DNA from: Streptomyces chrestomyceticus JCM 4735
Lineage (GTDB): Bacteria > Actinomycetota > Actinomycetes > Streptomycetales > Streptomycetaceae
Direction of reading: 5' to 3'
Length of the DNA stretch: 64,000 nucleotides
NCBI RefSeq assembly: GCF_003865135.1
Contig: NZ_BHZC01000001.1
Span: 3,720,001-3,784,000, forward strand
The position numbers were made by a program, and so were the translations under genes. Under the pieces are notes generated by a model. It was given only the letters and a program-made list of their open reading frames with translations. It did not search any database and was not told the DNA's origin. Of this stretch, positions 46,485-55,001 are shown piece after piece. The first letter of the stretch is position 1, and every line of letters starts with the position of its first letter.

Positions 46485-46503
46485 CATTAGGAGGCGAAGC
46501 GCC

Positions 46504-47448
46504 ATGCCCTTCCCTGCTCGCATCGACGTCCACCAGCACATCGTCCCGCCCGTCTGGGCCCGGACCCTCGCCGCGCAGGGCCTCGACTCCGGCGGCTGGG
46601 CCATCCCGGACTGGAGCCCCGAGAGCGCCGTCGCGATGATGGATCAGCAGGGCATCGCCACCGGCGTCCTGTCCGTCACCGCTCCCGGCGTGCACCTAGG
46701 CGCCGACGACCAGGCCCGGGACCTCGCCCGCGCCGTGAACGAGTACGGCGCCGAGGTCGTCAAGGACAACCCCGCCCGCTTCGGTCACTTCGCCGGCGTC
46801 CCGCTGCCCGACATCGACGCCGCCGTGGCCGAGGCCGTGTACGCGCTGGACGTCCTGCACGCCGACGGCGTCGTGCTGCTGTCCAACGCCCGCGGGCGAT
46901 ACCTCGGAGACCCCTACTTCGAGCCGTTGTGGGACGAACTCGACCGCCGCGCCGCCAACGTCTTCGTCCACCCCGCGCAGCCGCCGATGCCCCTGCTCCC
47001 CGGTACGCCCGCCCCGCTCGCGGACTACGTCTTCGACACCACCCGCAGCGCGCTCAACCTCGTACTGAACGGCGTCATGAGCCGCTACCCCAACGTACGG
47101 GTGATCCTCTCCCACGGCGGCGGCTTCCTCCCCTACGCCGCCTACCGTTTCTGCGGCCTGACCTCCATCGCCGTCGATCCCGACCGCACGTCCGAGGATG
47201 TCCTGCGCGACCTGAAGCGCTTTTACTTCGACACCGCCCTGTCCGCGAGCCCCAGCGCCCTGCCCGCGCTGCTCGCCTTCGCGAAACCGGGGCACATCCT
47301 CTACGGCAGCGACTGGCCTTTCGCCCCTCAGGAGGCCGGGAGCTACTACAACCACTTCCTGGAGACCTACCCGGACTTCACCCCAGGCCAGCAGGAAGCA
47401 GTCAACCGTAAGAGTGCCGAGGCCCTCTTCCCCCGCCTCGCCCGCTGA
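46504..47448 (+). CDS. Amidohydrolase-family decarboxylase (ACMSD / 6-methylsalicylate decarboxylase type)
   Basis: 314 residues from an ATG with TAGGAGG upstream. TIM-barrel metal hydrolase: the H-x-H ligand pair in IDVHQHIVPPVW, a further His in NVFVHPAQPPMP, LSHGGGFLPYAAYRF, and the catalytic Asp in ILYGSDWPFAPQ. This arrangement matches the ACMSD group, which removes carboxyl groups from aromatic or muconate acids. A role in degrading an aromatic acid, induced through the divergent MarR protein, is likely; the exact substrate is not visible. Confidence 0.87.
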   Translation: MPFPARIDVHQHIVPPVWARTLAAQGLDSGGWAIPDWSPESAVAMMDQQGIATGVLSVTAPGVHLGADDQARDLARAVNEYGAEVVKDNPARFGHFAGVPLPDIDAAVAEAVYALDVLHADGVVLLSNARGRYLGDPYFEPLWDELDRRAANVFVHPAQPPMPLLPGTPAPLADYVFDTTRSALNLVLNGVMSRYPNVRVILSHGGGFLPYAAYRFCGLTSIAVDPDRTSEDVLRDLKRFYFDTALSASPSALPALLAFAKPGHILYGSDWPFAPQEAGSYYNHFLETYPDFTPGQQEAVNRKSAEALFPRLAR

Positions 47449-47506
47449 CCCGCACGCGGGACGTCCGGAGGCGGAACGTCCGGGGCTGGAGCGGTGGTTC
47501 TGCTTG

Positions 47507-48220
47507 CTAGCGGGTCGGGGGGACGGGGGCGGGCGGGGTGCGTGGGCGTAGGCGCTCTCCCTGGGGGCCGAACATGATCAGGTATTCGACCGGTCCGTCG
47601 GAGCCGGCGTTCGCGACTCCGTGTGGGGTGCGGGTGTCGAACTCGGCCACGTCCCCGGCGGTCAGGACGAGATCTTGACCGCCGAGTGCGAGCCTCAGCC
47701 GTCCGTACAGGACGCACAGCCACTCGTAGCCACCGTGGGAGACCTGGCGCGGCCGAGCGGACGGGTCTTCGGCGGCGGGCAGGACGTGCTTGTGGGCGTG
47801 CAGGCCGCCGACGTACTGGGTCAGCGGCAGCACCACCTTGTCGTCACCGAACCGCTGGGGCGCGGAGACGGGGGGCTTGGCCGCAGGGGCGGGGGCGGTG
47901 CCGGCCAGCTCGTCGAGGGAGACGCCGTACTCCTTCGCCAGGAGCAGCACCACCTCCAGGGTGGGCTTGCGGCGGCCGGTCTCGATCCGCGACAGCGTGC
48001 TCGGTGAGATGCCGGTCGCACAGCCGACGCCGGTGAGCGTGGCGCCGCGATGTTCGCGTGCGGCGCGCAGCCGTGGGCCCATCGCCGCCAGTGTCTCGGC
48101 CACGTCGCCGCCCGTCGCCCTCCCCGCCGCCGTCTCGGCCACGTCGCCGCCCGTCGCCCTCCCCGCCGCCGTCACGGCCACGTCGTCCCCCGTCGCCCTC
48201 CCCGCCACCGTTCCCGCCAC
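47507..48220 (-). CDS. XRE-family regulator with cupin domain
   Basis: 237 residues if started at the GTG at 48220; GTG codons at 48103 and others within the repeat, or the ATG at 48082 (191 residues), are alternatives. The HTH is GATLTGVGCATGISPSTLSR followed by IETGRRKPTLEVVLLLAKEY. A C-terminal cupin (VSHGGYEWLCVLYGRLRLAL and LTAGDVAEFDTRTPHGVANA) probably binds a small ligand. The N-terminal extension consists of a 13-residue repeat (about three copies) not expected for the family. The gene is divergent from an epoxide hydrolase gene and probably controls it through the palindrome at 48273. Confidence 0.82.
   Translation of the reverse strand: MAGTVAGRATGDDVAVTAAGRATGGDVAETAAGRATGGDVAETLAAMGPRLRAAREHRGATLTGVGCATGISPSTLSRIETGRRKPTLEVVLLLAKEYGVSLDELAGTAPAPAAKPPVSAPQRFGDDKVVLPLTQYVGGLHAHKHVLPAAEDPSARPRQVSHGGYEWLCVLYGRLRLALGGQDLVLTAGDVAEFDTRTPHGVANAGSDGPVEYLIMFGPQGERLRPRTPPAPVPPTR
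48094..48210 (-). repeat. 39-bp tandem repeat, three copies, in the XRE-cupin N-terminus
   Basis: Units start at 48094, 48133 and 48172 and encode A-A-G-R-A-T-G-G-D-V-A-E-T-like 13-mers. The first two are almost identical; the third has diverged. Each unit carries a GGGGAGG stretch and a GTG codon on the minus strand. Confidence 0.85.
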
Positions 48221-48272
48221 CCTTGCCCTCGCCTTCCGAACTTGTCCGGCTCTGCCGCCCTGACCTGCAAGT

Positions 48273-48287
48273 TTGCCAGGCTGGCAA
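48273..48287. promoter_or_regulatory. Operator TTGCCAG-G-CTGGCAA
   Basis: A perfect 7-base inverted repeat about one central base, in the space between the divergent XRE-cupin and epoxide hydrolase genes. It is the likely binding site of the XRE regulator. Confidence 0.6.
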
Positions 48288-48365
48288 CGGTGATCGCGCC
48301 GGGCGGGTGCCGCGCCGCATGATCGACGGGTATCCACGTCCGTCCGCGAACCGAGGAGCAGACCC

Positions 48366-49355
48366 ATGCAGACCGAGCCGTCCGCCGCATTCCGCCACCG
48401 CACCGTCGAGGCCCCGGCCGGCCGCCTGCACCTGGTCGAGCAGGGCACCGGCCCGCTCGTCCTGCTCGTGCACGGCTTCCCCGAGTCCTGGTACTCCTGG
48501 CGCCGTCAGCTCCCGGCCCTCGCCGCGGCCGGCTACCGGGCGGTGGCGATCGACGTACGCGGCTACGGCCGTTCCTCCAAGCCCGCGGCGACCGACGCGT
48601 ACCGGATGCTCGACCTGGTGGAGGACAACGTCGCCGTCGTGCGCGCCCTCGGCGAGGAGAACGCGGTGATCGTCGGACACGACTGGGGTTCCACCATCGC
48701 GGCCACGTCCGCGCTGCTCCGTCCCGAGGTCTTCAGCGCCGTCGGCCTGCTGAGCGTCCCGTACGCGCCGCCCGGCGGCCCCCGTCCCACCAGTGTCTTC
48801 GGCCAGATCGGCGGTCCCGAGGAGGAGTTCTACGTCTCCTACTTCCAGGAGCCGGGCCGCGCCGAGGCGGAGATCGAGCCCGATGTCCGGGGCTGGCTCG
48901 CCGGCTTCTACGCCGCCCTGTCCGCCGACACGATGCCCGCCCAGGGGGAGCCCGATCCGCACTTCGTCGCCCGTGGCGGCGGCCGGCTGCGCGACCGTTT
49001 CCCCGTCGGCGCCCTCCCGGCCTGGCTGACCGAGGACGATCTCGACGTCTACGCGGCGGAGTTCGAGCGCACCGGCATGACCGGCGCACTCAACCGCTAC
49101 CGCGCCATGGACCGCGACTGGGAGGATCTCGCCCCGCACCGCGGCGCCCCGATCGAGCAGCCGTCCCTGTTCATCGGCGGCACCCTGGACGCCTCCACCA
49201 CCTGGATGTCCGACGCCATCGACGCCTTCCCGACCACCCTCCCCGGCCTGACCGCCTCCCACCTCCTCGACGGCTGCGGCCACTGGGTCCAGCAGGAACG
49301 TCCCGAGGAGGTCAACCGTCTGCTGACCGGCTGGCTCACCACTCTCACGGGCTGA
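48366..49355 (+). CDS. Epoxide hydrolase-type alpha/beta hydrolase
   Basis: 329 residues. Oxyanion motif HGFPESWYSWRRQLPALAAA, nucleophile Asp in VIVGHDWGSTIAA (G-H-D-W-G, which separates epoxide hydrolases and dehalogenases from Ser esterases), and the catalytic His in LDGCGHWVQQERP. The cap domain contains the Tyr of EEEFYVSYFQEPG, typical for epoxide ring opening. Substrate unknown. Divergent from, and probably regulated by, the XRE-cupin protein. Confidence 0.9.
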   Translation: MQTEPSAAFRHRTVEAPAGRLHLVEQGTGPLVLLVHGFPESWYSWRRQLPALAAAGYRAVAIDVRGYGRSSKPAATDAYRMLDLVEDNVAVVRALGEENAVIVGHDWGSTIAATSALLRPEVFSAVGLLSVPYAPPGGPRPTSVFGQIGGPEEEFYVSYFQEPGRAEAEIEPDVRGWLAGFYAALSADTMPAQGEPDPHFVARGGGRLRDRFPVGALPAWLTEDDLDVYAAEFERTGMTGALNRYRAMDRDWEDLAPHRGAPIEQPSLFIGGTLDASTTWMSDAIDAFPTTLPGLTASHLLDGCGHWVQQERPEEVNRLLTGWLTTLTG

Positions 49356-49399
49356 CCGGCCAGGAGGCAGGAGGCGGAAGGCAGGGGGGCGGAGGCCGG

Positions 49400-49567
49400 T
49401 CAGGCACGGCGTTCGCGGCTCAGCCACAGGCCGGTGGCCGCGGCGAGCGCAACGACGCCGCACGCCACGCTCAGCAGGATCTGTTTCACACCGTCTCCGA
49501 CCATCATGTTGACGAACACGTTGCCCATCAGACCAACGGCGAGCAACAGCCAGAGCAGGGCTTTCAT
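49400..49567 (-). CDS. Small two-helix membrane protein
   Basis: 55 residues from an ATG with GGAGGA at good spacing; the longer frame upstream lacks a start of its own. Two hydrophobic segments (ALLWLLLAVGLMGNVFVNMM and ILLSVACGVVALAAATGLWL) end in a basic SRERRA tail. No family recognised; similar short proteins are common in Streptomyces. It stands alone, convergent with the epoxide hydrolase gene. Confidence 0.75.
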   Translation of the reverse strand: MKALLWLLLAVGLMGNVFVNMMVGDGVKQILLSVACGVVALAAATGLWLSRERRA

Positions 49568-49768
49568 GGGGTCCTCCGTAGCGGTGGTGATGACGGTCGG
49601 GTGGTACGGCTTCGACTCTTCCGGACGGGGGCCGTGCGGACGATGGGGCCAGCACCCCGGCCGTGGTGCGGTCAGCACCCCGGCACGGGTGGGTGCGGGG
49701 ACGAGCACGGGAACGGTCCGGCCGGGGCCCCGGCGGTCCTTCCTCCCCGCCACCCAACTGGTTCTCGT

Positions 49769-50854
49769 CTACGGGTTCCTGCCGCTGCCGACGCGCTGCG
49801 TCGTGTCGCGGGTCGAGCGGGGGCGGGAGAAGGAACGGGCGAGGTGGGCGAAGTGACGGGTGCGTTCGGCGCGGAGGTGGTCGGCGTCCGGGGCCGGGGG
49901 CGGTGAGTCGCCTCGGCAGGGGCGACAGAGGCCGCCGGGTAGGGCTTCCGGGCGGCCCGGCACGCCGCACTCGGTGCATTCCAGGATGCGGGTGGGGGTG
50001 GGGGTGGCTGCGTCCGGTGGCGGGAGGGGCGGCGCCGGGGGGAGTTTGTCGGTGAGGCGGCGACGGGCGATGGCGCCTGCGGAGTACACCTCGGGCGGCA
50101 GGCCGGCGGTGAGGACGGTGACGAGGTGGGCGCTGGACACGCCCCGGGCCAGCCACTCGGCGGCGAGGTCTTCGAGTGCCGCGCATTCGGCGGCGGAGAG
50201 GATCATGCGGGGGTCGGCGGTGCCGAGGGCGGCGAGGGCCGCGTACGCCGGGGAGGGGGCCGGTGGGGCCGGGACGGGGCTGGCGGGCACCGCGCGGCGG
50301 GAGGGCAGCGGTCGCTCGTCCGGTTGAACCTGCGGGAGGGGCGGGGGCGGGGGCGGAGGCGAAGACGGGGGCGGCGACGGCTCCGGGGGTGAGGGCGGGG
50401 GCGGCTCAGGGGACGGCTGAGCTGATGCCGGTGCCGGTGTAGGCGAGGGGGCTCCGGCGGTCAGGAAGTGGTGCCACCAGGCGTCGTCGCGGGCGGTGCG
50501 GGTGAAGTACGTGCGGTAGACCCACTGGGAGCGGCCGTTGCCGACGGTCTCCTGGACGCGGCGCAGATGGCCTGCCGTGGAGAGCCGGGTGAGGGCGGAG
50601 CGGACGGCTTGCTGGCCGTAGCGGGGCTGCGCGGCGGCGAGCGTTTTGACGTCCATCGCGGCGCCGTCCGGGAGCCGGTCGATGAAGGCGCCGAGGTACG
50701 CCTCGCGTTCGGGGAGATGGGCGAAGTCGCCCGGACGGGAACGTGCCTGGTCAGGGGCGCTTCGCTTGCCGTAGCCGGTGGCGGCTTCGGGATGTGGGGG
50801 TACGGGCGCGCAGGGTGCCGTAGTAAGTTTGGCGTCAGCCACGAGATCGCTCAT
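49769..50854 (-). CDS. Winged-helix-like protein with Pro-rich linker and C-terminal zinc ribbon
   Basis: 361 residues. N-terminal DNA-binding-type segment (DVKTLAAAQPRYGQQAVRSA, then LTRLSTAGHLRRVQETVGNG) resembles a winged helix. A polyproline linker of about 45 residues and a helical part (ILSAAECAALEDLAAEWLAR) follow. A CxxC...CxxC zinc ribbon (CTECGVPGRPEALPGGLCRP) lies near residue 300. No named family. It may be a chromosomal regulator or a relic of a mobile-element protein; I see no integrase or origin nearby. Confidence 0.7.
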   Translation of the reverse strand: MSDLVADAKLTTAPCAPVPPHPEAATGYGKRSAPDQARSRPGDFAHLPEREAYLGAFIDRLPDGAAMDVKTLAAAQPRYGQQAVRSALTRLSTAGHLRRVQETVGNGRSQWVYRTYFTRTARDDAWWHHFLTAGAPSPTPAPASAQPSPEPPPPSPPEPSPPPSSPPPPPPPLPQVQPDERPLPSRRAVPASPVPAPPAPSPAYAALAALGTADPRMILSAAECAALEDLAAEWLARGVSSAHLVTVLTAGLPPEVYSAGAIARRRLTDKLPPAPPLPPPDAATPTPTRILECTECGVPGRPEALPGGLCRPCRGDSPPPAPDADHLRAERTRHFAHLARSFSRPRSTRDTTQRVGSGRNP

Positions 50855-51025
50855 TTCGATCTTGGAGGTCAGACCCCGGTTCGGTGTTGGCGCACCTGCC
50901 GGGGTTGTTTATTGCTCGCAACGCGCAACCGCTGCTCGCTGTCGCGACGGTAGAGCCTCGCGACGCTCAGTGGCAAGCCGGTCACGAGAAGTCATTCGCG
51001 CTGGCATGCGCGGGGGTTGGGAGGG

Positions 51026-51050
51026 CGGGTGGGTTGTCCCAACCCACCCG
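51026..51050 (-). terminator. Hairpin terminator behind the DUF397 gene
   Basis: CGGGTGGGTT pairs with AACCCACCCG around a GTCCC loop, 46 bases past the DUF397 stop. Confidence 0.7.
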
Positions 51051-51095
51051 TTCCTTACAGAAGGAGCTCGACGCCCGCCCTCCGGAGCTCGGGTC

Positions 51096-51281
51096 TCAAG
51101 CGCCGGTGGTGGCGAAGCCTATGAACGCTTCCCAGGCTCCGGCGGGTATGGCGAGCTGAGGGCCGTCCACGGCCTTGGAATCCCGAACGAGAACGGCATC
51201 AGGGCGGACGGTTATCTCCACGCATGAGTCGGCGTCGGAGCCGCTGTAGCTGGACTTCCTCCACACGACCGCAGTGCTCAC
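51096..51281 (-). CDS. DUF397 domain protein
   Basis: 61 residues. The signature WRKSSYSGSDADSCVEI and VRDSK-x-x-x-GPQLAIP-x-x-AWEAFI identify DUF397. Such proteins are the partners of XRE/DUF5753 regulators (as BldB- or WhiJ-type developmental pairs) in Streptomyces. Its start shares ATGA with the stop of the XRE gene upstream. Confidence 0.92.
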   Translation of the reverse strand: MSTAVVWRKSSYSGSDADSCVEITVRPDAVLVRDSKAVDGPQLAIPAGAWEAFIGFATTGA

Positions 51282-52093
51282 AGGTCCTTCGCCACCTTTC
51301 GAATGTATGCGTCGCTGTCCTCCACCCCCAGCGCCTGCATACGGATCATGCCGTACAGGTGGACCAGTTCGCTTACATCGCTCGGCTCTGATTGCAACGT
51401 GCTGGCGCCCTGTGCCGCCGAGTATGCGTATGTCTCGTGCTCGGCGGTTTCGAGCAGCACGACCGGTCCGCTAAGCGCCTGGTAGGGAGCACGACCGATC
51501 GGCAGGATCTGGATCGACACGTTACGCAACCTCTGCAACTCCAGAAGTCTGTCGAGTTGCCGCCACATCAACTCGGCGCCTCCCACCTGCGTACGTAACG
51601 CCGCCTCGTACATGACGAAACTGAACAGCGCGCTTGGCTCGTCCTTAAGTCTTTCCTGACGCTGGAGCCGGAACTCGACGCGCGCTTCCACCGTCTCGTC
51701 ATCCACCGGCGGGAATGGTTTGCTCATCAGCTCACGCGCGTACTCTTCGGTCTGCAACAAACCCGGGATCAGGAGAGTCTCGTACCAGTACAACGCGATC
51801 GCATCCGCTTCGAGTCCCATGAACTCGGTGCTTCGCTTATGACACTTCTCCGGCTTCAAGTACTCGTGCGCCGACTCCAACAAGCCATGTGCCCGACAAA
51901 CTTGATCGGCAATCTGAAGCATACGCAGCGTCGGCCTCCGGCGCCCTTGCTCCATGGACTTGACGTACTCAGCGTCGTAATTCGCTTCTTCGGCGAGCGC
52001 TTCGCGGGAAACCCCCGCACGCGCACGCCACAGCTTGAGCTGGTCACCGCAGTAGCGCCACGTCATCGGCACACGGGCCGGTTCTTTCGACAA
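51278..52093 (-). CDS. XRE-family regulator with DUF5753 domain
   Basis: 271 residues from the TTG at 52093, preceded by AAGGGGG; a GTG at 52072 and an ATG at 52066 are alternatives. The HTH is GVSREALAEEANYDAEYVKS, with MEQGRRRPTLRMLQIADQVC after it. The DUF5753 part begins YWYETLLIPGLLQTEEYARE and includes MWRQLDRLLELQRLRNVSIQ. The family includes WhiJ-like developmental regulators, whose DUF397 partner (next gene, ATGA overlap) is present here. The gene is divergent from an ATP-binding anti-sigma-like protein, a frequent trio in Streptomyces. Confidence 0.9.
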   Translation of the reverse strand: MSKEPARVPMTWRYCGDQLKLWRARAGVSREALAEEANYDAEYVKSMEQGRRRPTLRMLQIADQVCRAHGLLESAHEYLKPEKCHKRSTEFMGLEADAIALYWYETLLIPGLLQTEEYARELMSKPFPPVDDETVEARVEFRLQRQERLKDEPSALFSFVMYEAALRTQVGGAELMWRQLDRLLELQRLRNVSIQILPIGRAPYQALSGPVVLLETAEHETYAYSAAQGASTLQSEPSDVSELVHLYGMIRMQALGVEDSDAYIRKVAKDL

Positions 52094-52283
52094 CGCGCCC
52101 CCTTTCCTCGGCACGACCGGTACAGCCCGGTGCGTACCCTCGTCGCGGCTGCTGACGGTACGCCCGCGCCGACAGGATCGGGGCCGTGAACGACGGAAAT
52201 TCCCCCTCCAGAATGAATGGTGGCTGCCGCGCCATCCCCGTAGCGCGCGACGGGCGCGTAAGTACCTGCGTGAACTCGCGGAG

Positions 52284-52661
52284 GTGTGGCAGTTGCAGGC
52301 CGAGGCGACCGACATCGCCGTGCTCATGCTCAGCGAACTGACGGCCAACGCCTGTGTCCACTCACGCGCTCCACGCGGCCGCTACGTACGGGTGCGGTGC
52401 CTGCTCCACACGGGACGGCTACGCGTCGAGGTGTCCGACGCCGGTCTCGCGATGCCCGAGCCCCGGGTGGCGGACTGTTACGACGAGGACGGACGCGGGC
52501 TGGCGCTGGTCGCGGCGCTGGCGGACGAGTGGGGGGTGTACCCGCGCCCGTACGGGATCGGGAAGGTGGTGTGGTTCGAGGTGAGCGACTGCGTCAGCTC
52601 CTCCAGGTCCGGCCCCCGCTCCGGTTCCGACTCCGGCCCTGGATCACTGCTGCGGGGATGA
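52284..52661 (+). CDS. ATP-binding (HATPase_c, anti-sigma-like) protein, start unclear
   Basis: 125 residues from the GTG at 52284. The frame is open far upstream, and the family-like sequence begins earlier (KFPLQNEWWLPRHPRSARRA, codons from about 52197), yet no ATG, GTG or TTG precedes it in frame; only CTG at 52149 and 52152. The HATPase N box is visible in VLMLSELTANACVHSRAPRG and the G box in VSDAGLAMPEPRV and EDGRGLALVAALADEWGV. It is related to the RsbW/SpoIIAB-type kinases of Streptomyces. Either a rare start is used or a frameshift has damaged the 5' end. Confidence 0.7.
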   Translation: MWQLQAEATDIAVLMLSELTANACVHSRAPRGRYVRVRCLLHTGRLRVEVSDAGLAMPEPRVADCYDEDGRGLALVAALADEWGVYPRPYGIGKVVWFEVSDCVSSSRSGPRSGSDSGPGSLLRG

Positions 52662-52714
52662 CCACGGGGCGGCCTGAGATCGCGGGCCGGTTCAGGCTCC
52701 CGAAGCCGTCTGCG

Positions 52715-53536
52715 TCAGACCAACCGCCGGGCCGTGGCCCACCGGGTCAGCTCGTGCCGGTTGGAGAGCTGGAGTTTGCGCAGCACCGCCGAGACGTGCG
52801 ACTCGACCGTCTTGACCGAGATGAACAGTTGCTTGGCGATCTCCTTGTACGCATAGCCGCGGGCGATCAGGCGCAGCACCTCGCGCTCGCGCTGGGTCAG
52901 ACGGTCCAGGTCCTCGTCCACCGGCGGGGCGTCCGTGGAGGCGAACGCGTCCAGCACGAAACCGGCCAGCCGCGGGGAGAAGACCGCGTCGCCGTCGGAG
53001 ACCCGGAAGACCGCGTCGACCAGGTCCGTACCGGTGATGGTCTTGGTGACGTAGCCACGGGCGCCGCCTCGGATGACGCCGATCACGTCCTCGGCGGCGT
53101 CGGACACGGACAGCGCGAGGAAACGCACCGGGCGCTCGGGGTCGGCCATCATCGCGGCGGAGCGGCGCAGCACCTCGACGCCGCCGCCGCCCGGCAGGTG
53201 CACGTCCAGCAGGACGACCTCGGGGCGGGTGGCGGTGATGACCGTGACGGCCTGGTCGACGTCGGCGGCCTCGCCGACGACCTCCACACCGGTCTCGTCG
53301 GTACGGCCGATCTCGGCCTGGACGCCCGTACGGAACATCCGGTGGTCGTCGACGAGGACGACTCGCACCGTGCGGGCGGGGCCGCCGGTCTGGCCGTCCT
53401 GTGCGGCGTCACTGTTCATCTCGTCCGTCCGTCCCTTGTCGGCGTTGGCTGCGGTGGTGGCATCGGTGGTGGCGTCGGCATCGGCGTCGGCTTTCATGGC
53501 CCGGTGGCGCCGTGCCGCCACCTCATCATCCGTCAT
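52715..53536 (-). CDS. Response regulator, NarL/LuxR class
   Basis: 273 residues. Receiver domain at about 55-180: RVVLVDDHRMFRTGV holds the acidic pair and VVLLDVHLPGGGGVEVL the phosphorylated Asp. The LuxR HTH is LTQREREVLRLIARGYAYKE with QLFISVKTVESHVSAVLRKL. The ATG at 53536 overlaps the stop of the sensor kinase gene by ATGA and has GGAGG upstream, so a ~50-residue Ala/Asp-rich extension precedes the receiver domain. It is the cognate partner of the PspC-domain sensor. Confidence 0.93.
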   Translation of the reverse strand: MTDDEVAARRHRAMKADADADATTDATTAANADKGRTDEMNSDAAQDGQTGGPARTVRVVLVDDHRMFRTGVQAEIGRTDETGVEVVGEAADVDQAVTVITATRPEVVLLDVHLPGGGGVEVLRRSAAMMADPERPVRFLALSVSDAAEDVIGVIRGGARGYVTKTITGTDLVDAVFRVSDGDAVFSPRLAGFVLDAFASTDAPPVDEDLDRLTQREREVLRLIARGYAYKEIAKQLFISVKTVESHVSAVLRKLQLSNRHELTRWATARRLV

Positions 53537-54852
53537 CCGTCCTCCGGCAGGCGCTCCGCCTCCAGCTCGACCACGGTGCCGCCGTCCGGCGCGGAGCGCA
53601 GCCGGGCCGTACCGCCGTTGCGCTGCATCCGGCCGATGATGGACTCGCGTACGCCCATACGGTCGCCGGGGACCGCGTCCAGGTCGAAGCCGGGGCCCCG
53701 GTCCCGTACGGAGACGAAGACCGTACGGCCCTCCACCTCGGCGTACACCTGCACGGCGCCGCCCTCGCCGCCGTACTTGGCCGCGTTGACCATCGCCTCG
53801 CGGGCGGCCTGCATCTGCGCGCCCAGCCGCTCGTCCAGCGGGCAGTCACCGACCACCACGACCTCGATCGGCACCCCGTGGTGGTCCTCGACCTCGGCCG
53901 CGGACTTGCGCACCGCCTCGGCGAGGGTGTCCGGCTCCTGCTCCTCGTCCTTGCCGCGGCCCTCCGGCTTGTAGAGCCAGGCGCGCAGTTCGCGCTCCTG
54001 GGCTCGGGCGAGGCGGGCCACCTCGCGCGGGTCCTCCGCGTTGCGCTGGATCAGGGTGAGGGTGTGCAGGACCGAGTCGTGGACATGCGCGGCGACCTCG
54101 GCCCGTTCCTGGGCGCGGATCCGCATCAGGCGTTCCTCGGACAGGTCCTGCGTCATGCGCACCAGATACGGGCCCGCGAGCAGCGCGATACCGACCAGGA
54201 CGGCGAGGGCCGCCTGGAGCACCGAACCGAGATGGCCGACCGAGCCTTGCAGGACGACGATGCCGGTCACCCCGACGCCGACCAGCACCACCCCGGCCGC
54301 GCCGCGCACGAGCGGCAGCACCCCCTTGCGGCGGCCCATCTCCAGCCACTGCGCGCGCCGCGCGTTGTCCGCCTGCCGCCAGACCAGCGCGACACCCGCG
54401 CCTATCAGCAGTATCGGCCACACGTAGGCATTGGCCCGGCCCAACTGGAAGCGCGACGCGACGACGGCCGCACCGGCGAGCAGCGTGAGCAGCGCGAATA
54501 TCTGCCCCTTGTCGGCCTTCCGGCCGCCCGCCCCGCCCTTACGGCCCCAGGCCAGGCGTCCGGGAGCGCCGGCGGACGCACTGGCACGCGCCGCGTCCAC
54601 GCCGCCGACGCCCAGCGGCACGATGAACCAGAAGGCCGCATACAGCAGCGCGCCCATGCCCTCGGCCATGAACAGCGCGATGAACACGACCCTGACCCAG
54701 GACACCGGCAGCCCCAGATGCCCGGCCAGCCCGCGCGCGACACCCCCGAGCATCCGCCCGTCGGCGCTGCGGTACAGCTTGCGCAGGGGCGGGTCGTCGG
54801 GGTCGGGCACCGTGGCGTAGCTCGCCTCGGGCCGGGTCGGCGCGGTGGTCAT
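53533..54852 (-). CDS. PspC-domain sensor histidine kinase (LiaS/NarX class)
   Basis: 439 residues from the ATG at 54852 (a GTG 15 bases earlier is possible). The N-terminal PspC domain is LYRSADGRMLGGVARGLAGH. Further membrane segments follow (FALLTLLAGAAVVASRF, VWPILLIGAGVALVW, GAAGVVLVGVGVTGIVV, VLQAALAVLVGIALLAGPYL). The phospho-accepting His lies in VAAHVHDSVLHTLTLIQRNA, and the ATP-binding domain shows AREAMVNAAKYGG and VRDRGPGFDLDAV. It probably senses cell-envelope stress. Overlaps its response regulator by ATGA. Confidence 0.93.
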   Translation of the reverse strand: MTTAPTRPEASYATVPDPDDPPLRKLYRSADGRMLGGVARGLAGHLGLPVSWVRVVFIALFMAEGMGALLYAAFWFIVPLGVGGVDAARASASAGAPGRLAWGRKGGAGGRKADKGQIFALLTLLAGAAVVASRFQLGRANAYVWPILLIGAGVALVWRQADNARRAQWLEMGRRKGVLPLVRGAAGVVLVGVGVTGIVVLQGSVGHLGSVLQAALAVLVGIALLAGPYLVRMTQDLSEERLMRIRAQERAEVAAHVHDSVLHTLTLIQRNAEDPREVARLARAQERELRAWLYKPEGRGKDEEQEPDTLAEAVRKSAAEVEDHHGVPIEVVVVGDCPLDERLGAQMQAAREAMVNAAKYGGEGGAVQVYAEVEGRTVFVSVRDRGPGFDLDAVPGDRMGVRESIIGRMQRNGGTARLRSAPDGGTVVELEAERLPEDG

Positions 54853-55001
54853 GACACCGATCGTCACACGTGGGATGGCTGCGGAGCATCAGGGTCGACC
54901 CTGACGGCACCCCTAACCGGTCACAACTTTGGAGGTGGGTGGGCTGGAGCTTTCGACAAAGGGGCCGGTGACCGGACACCCCGTACCCGGCCTGCCCCCG
55001 T

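Noticed and set aside
49769..50854. Zinc-ribbon winged-helix protein as a replication initiator of an integrated element
   Set aside because: No integrase, transfer gene, tRNA-type attachment site or iterons are present nearby.
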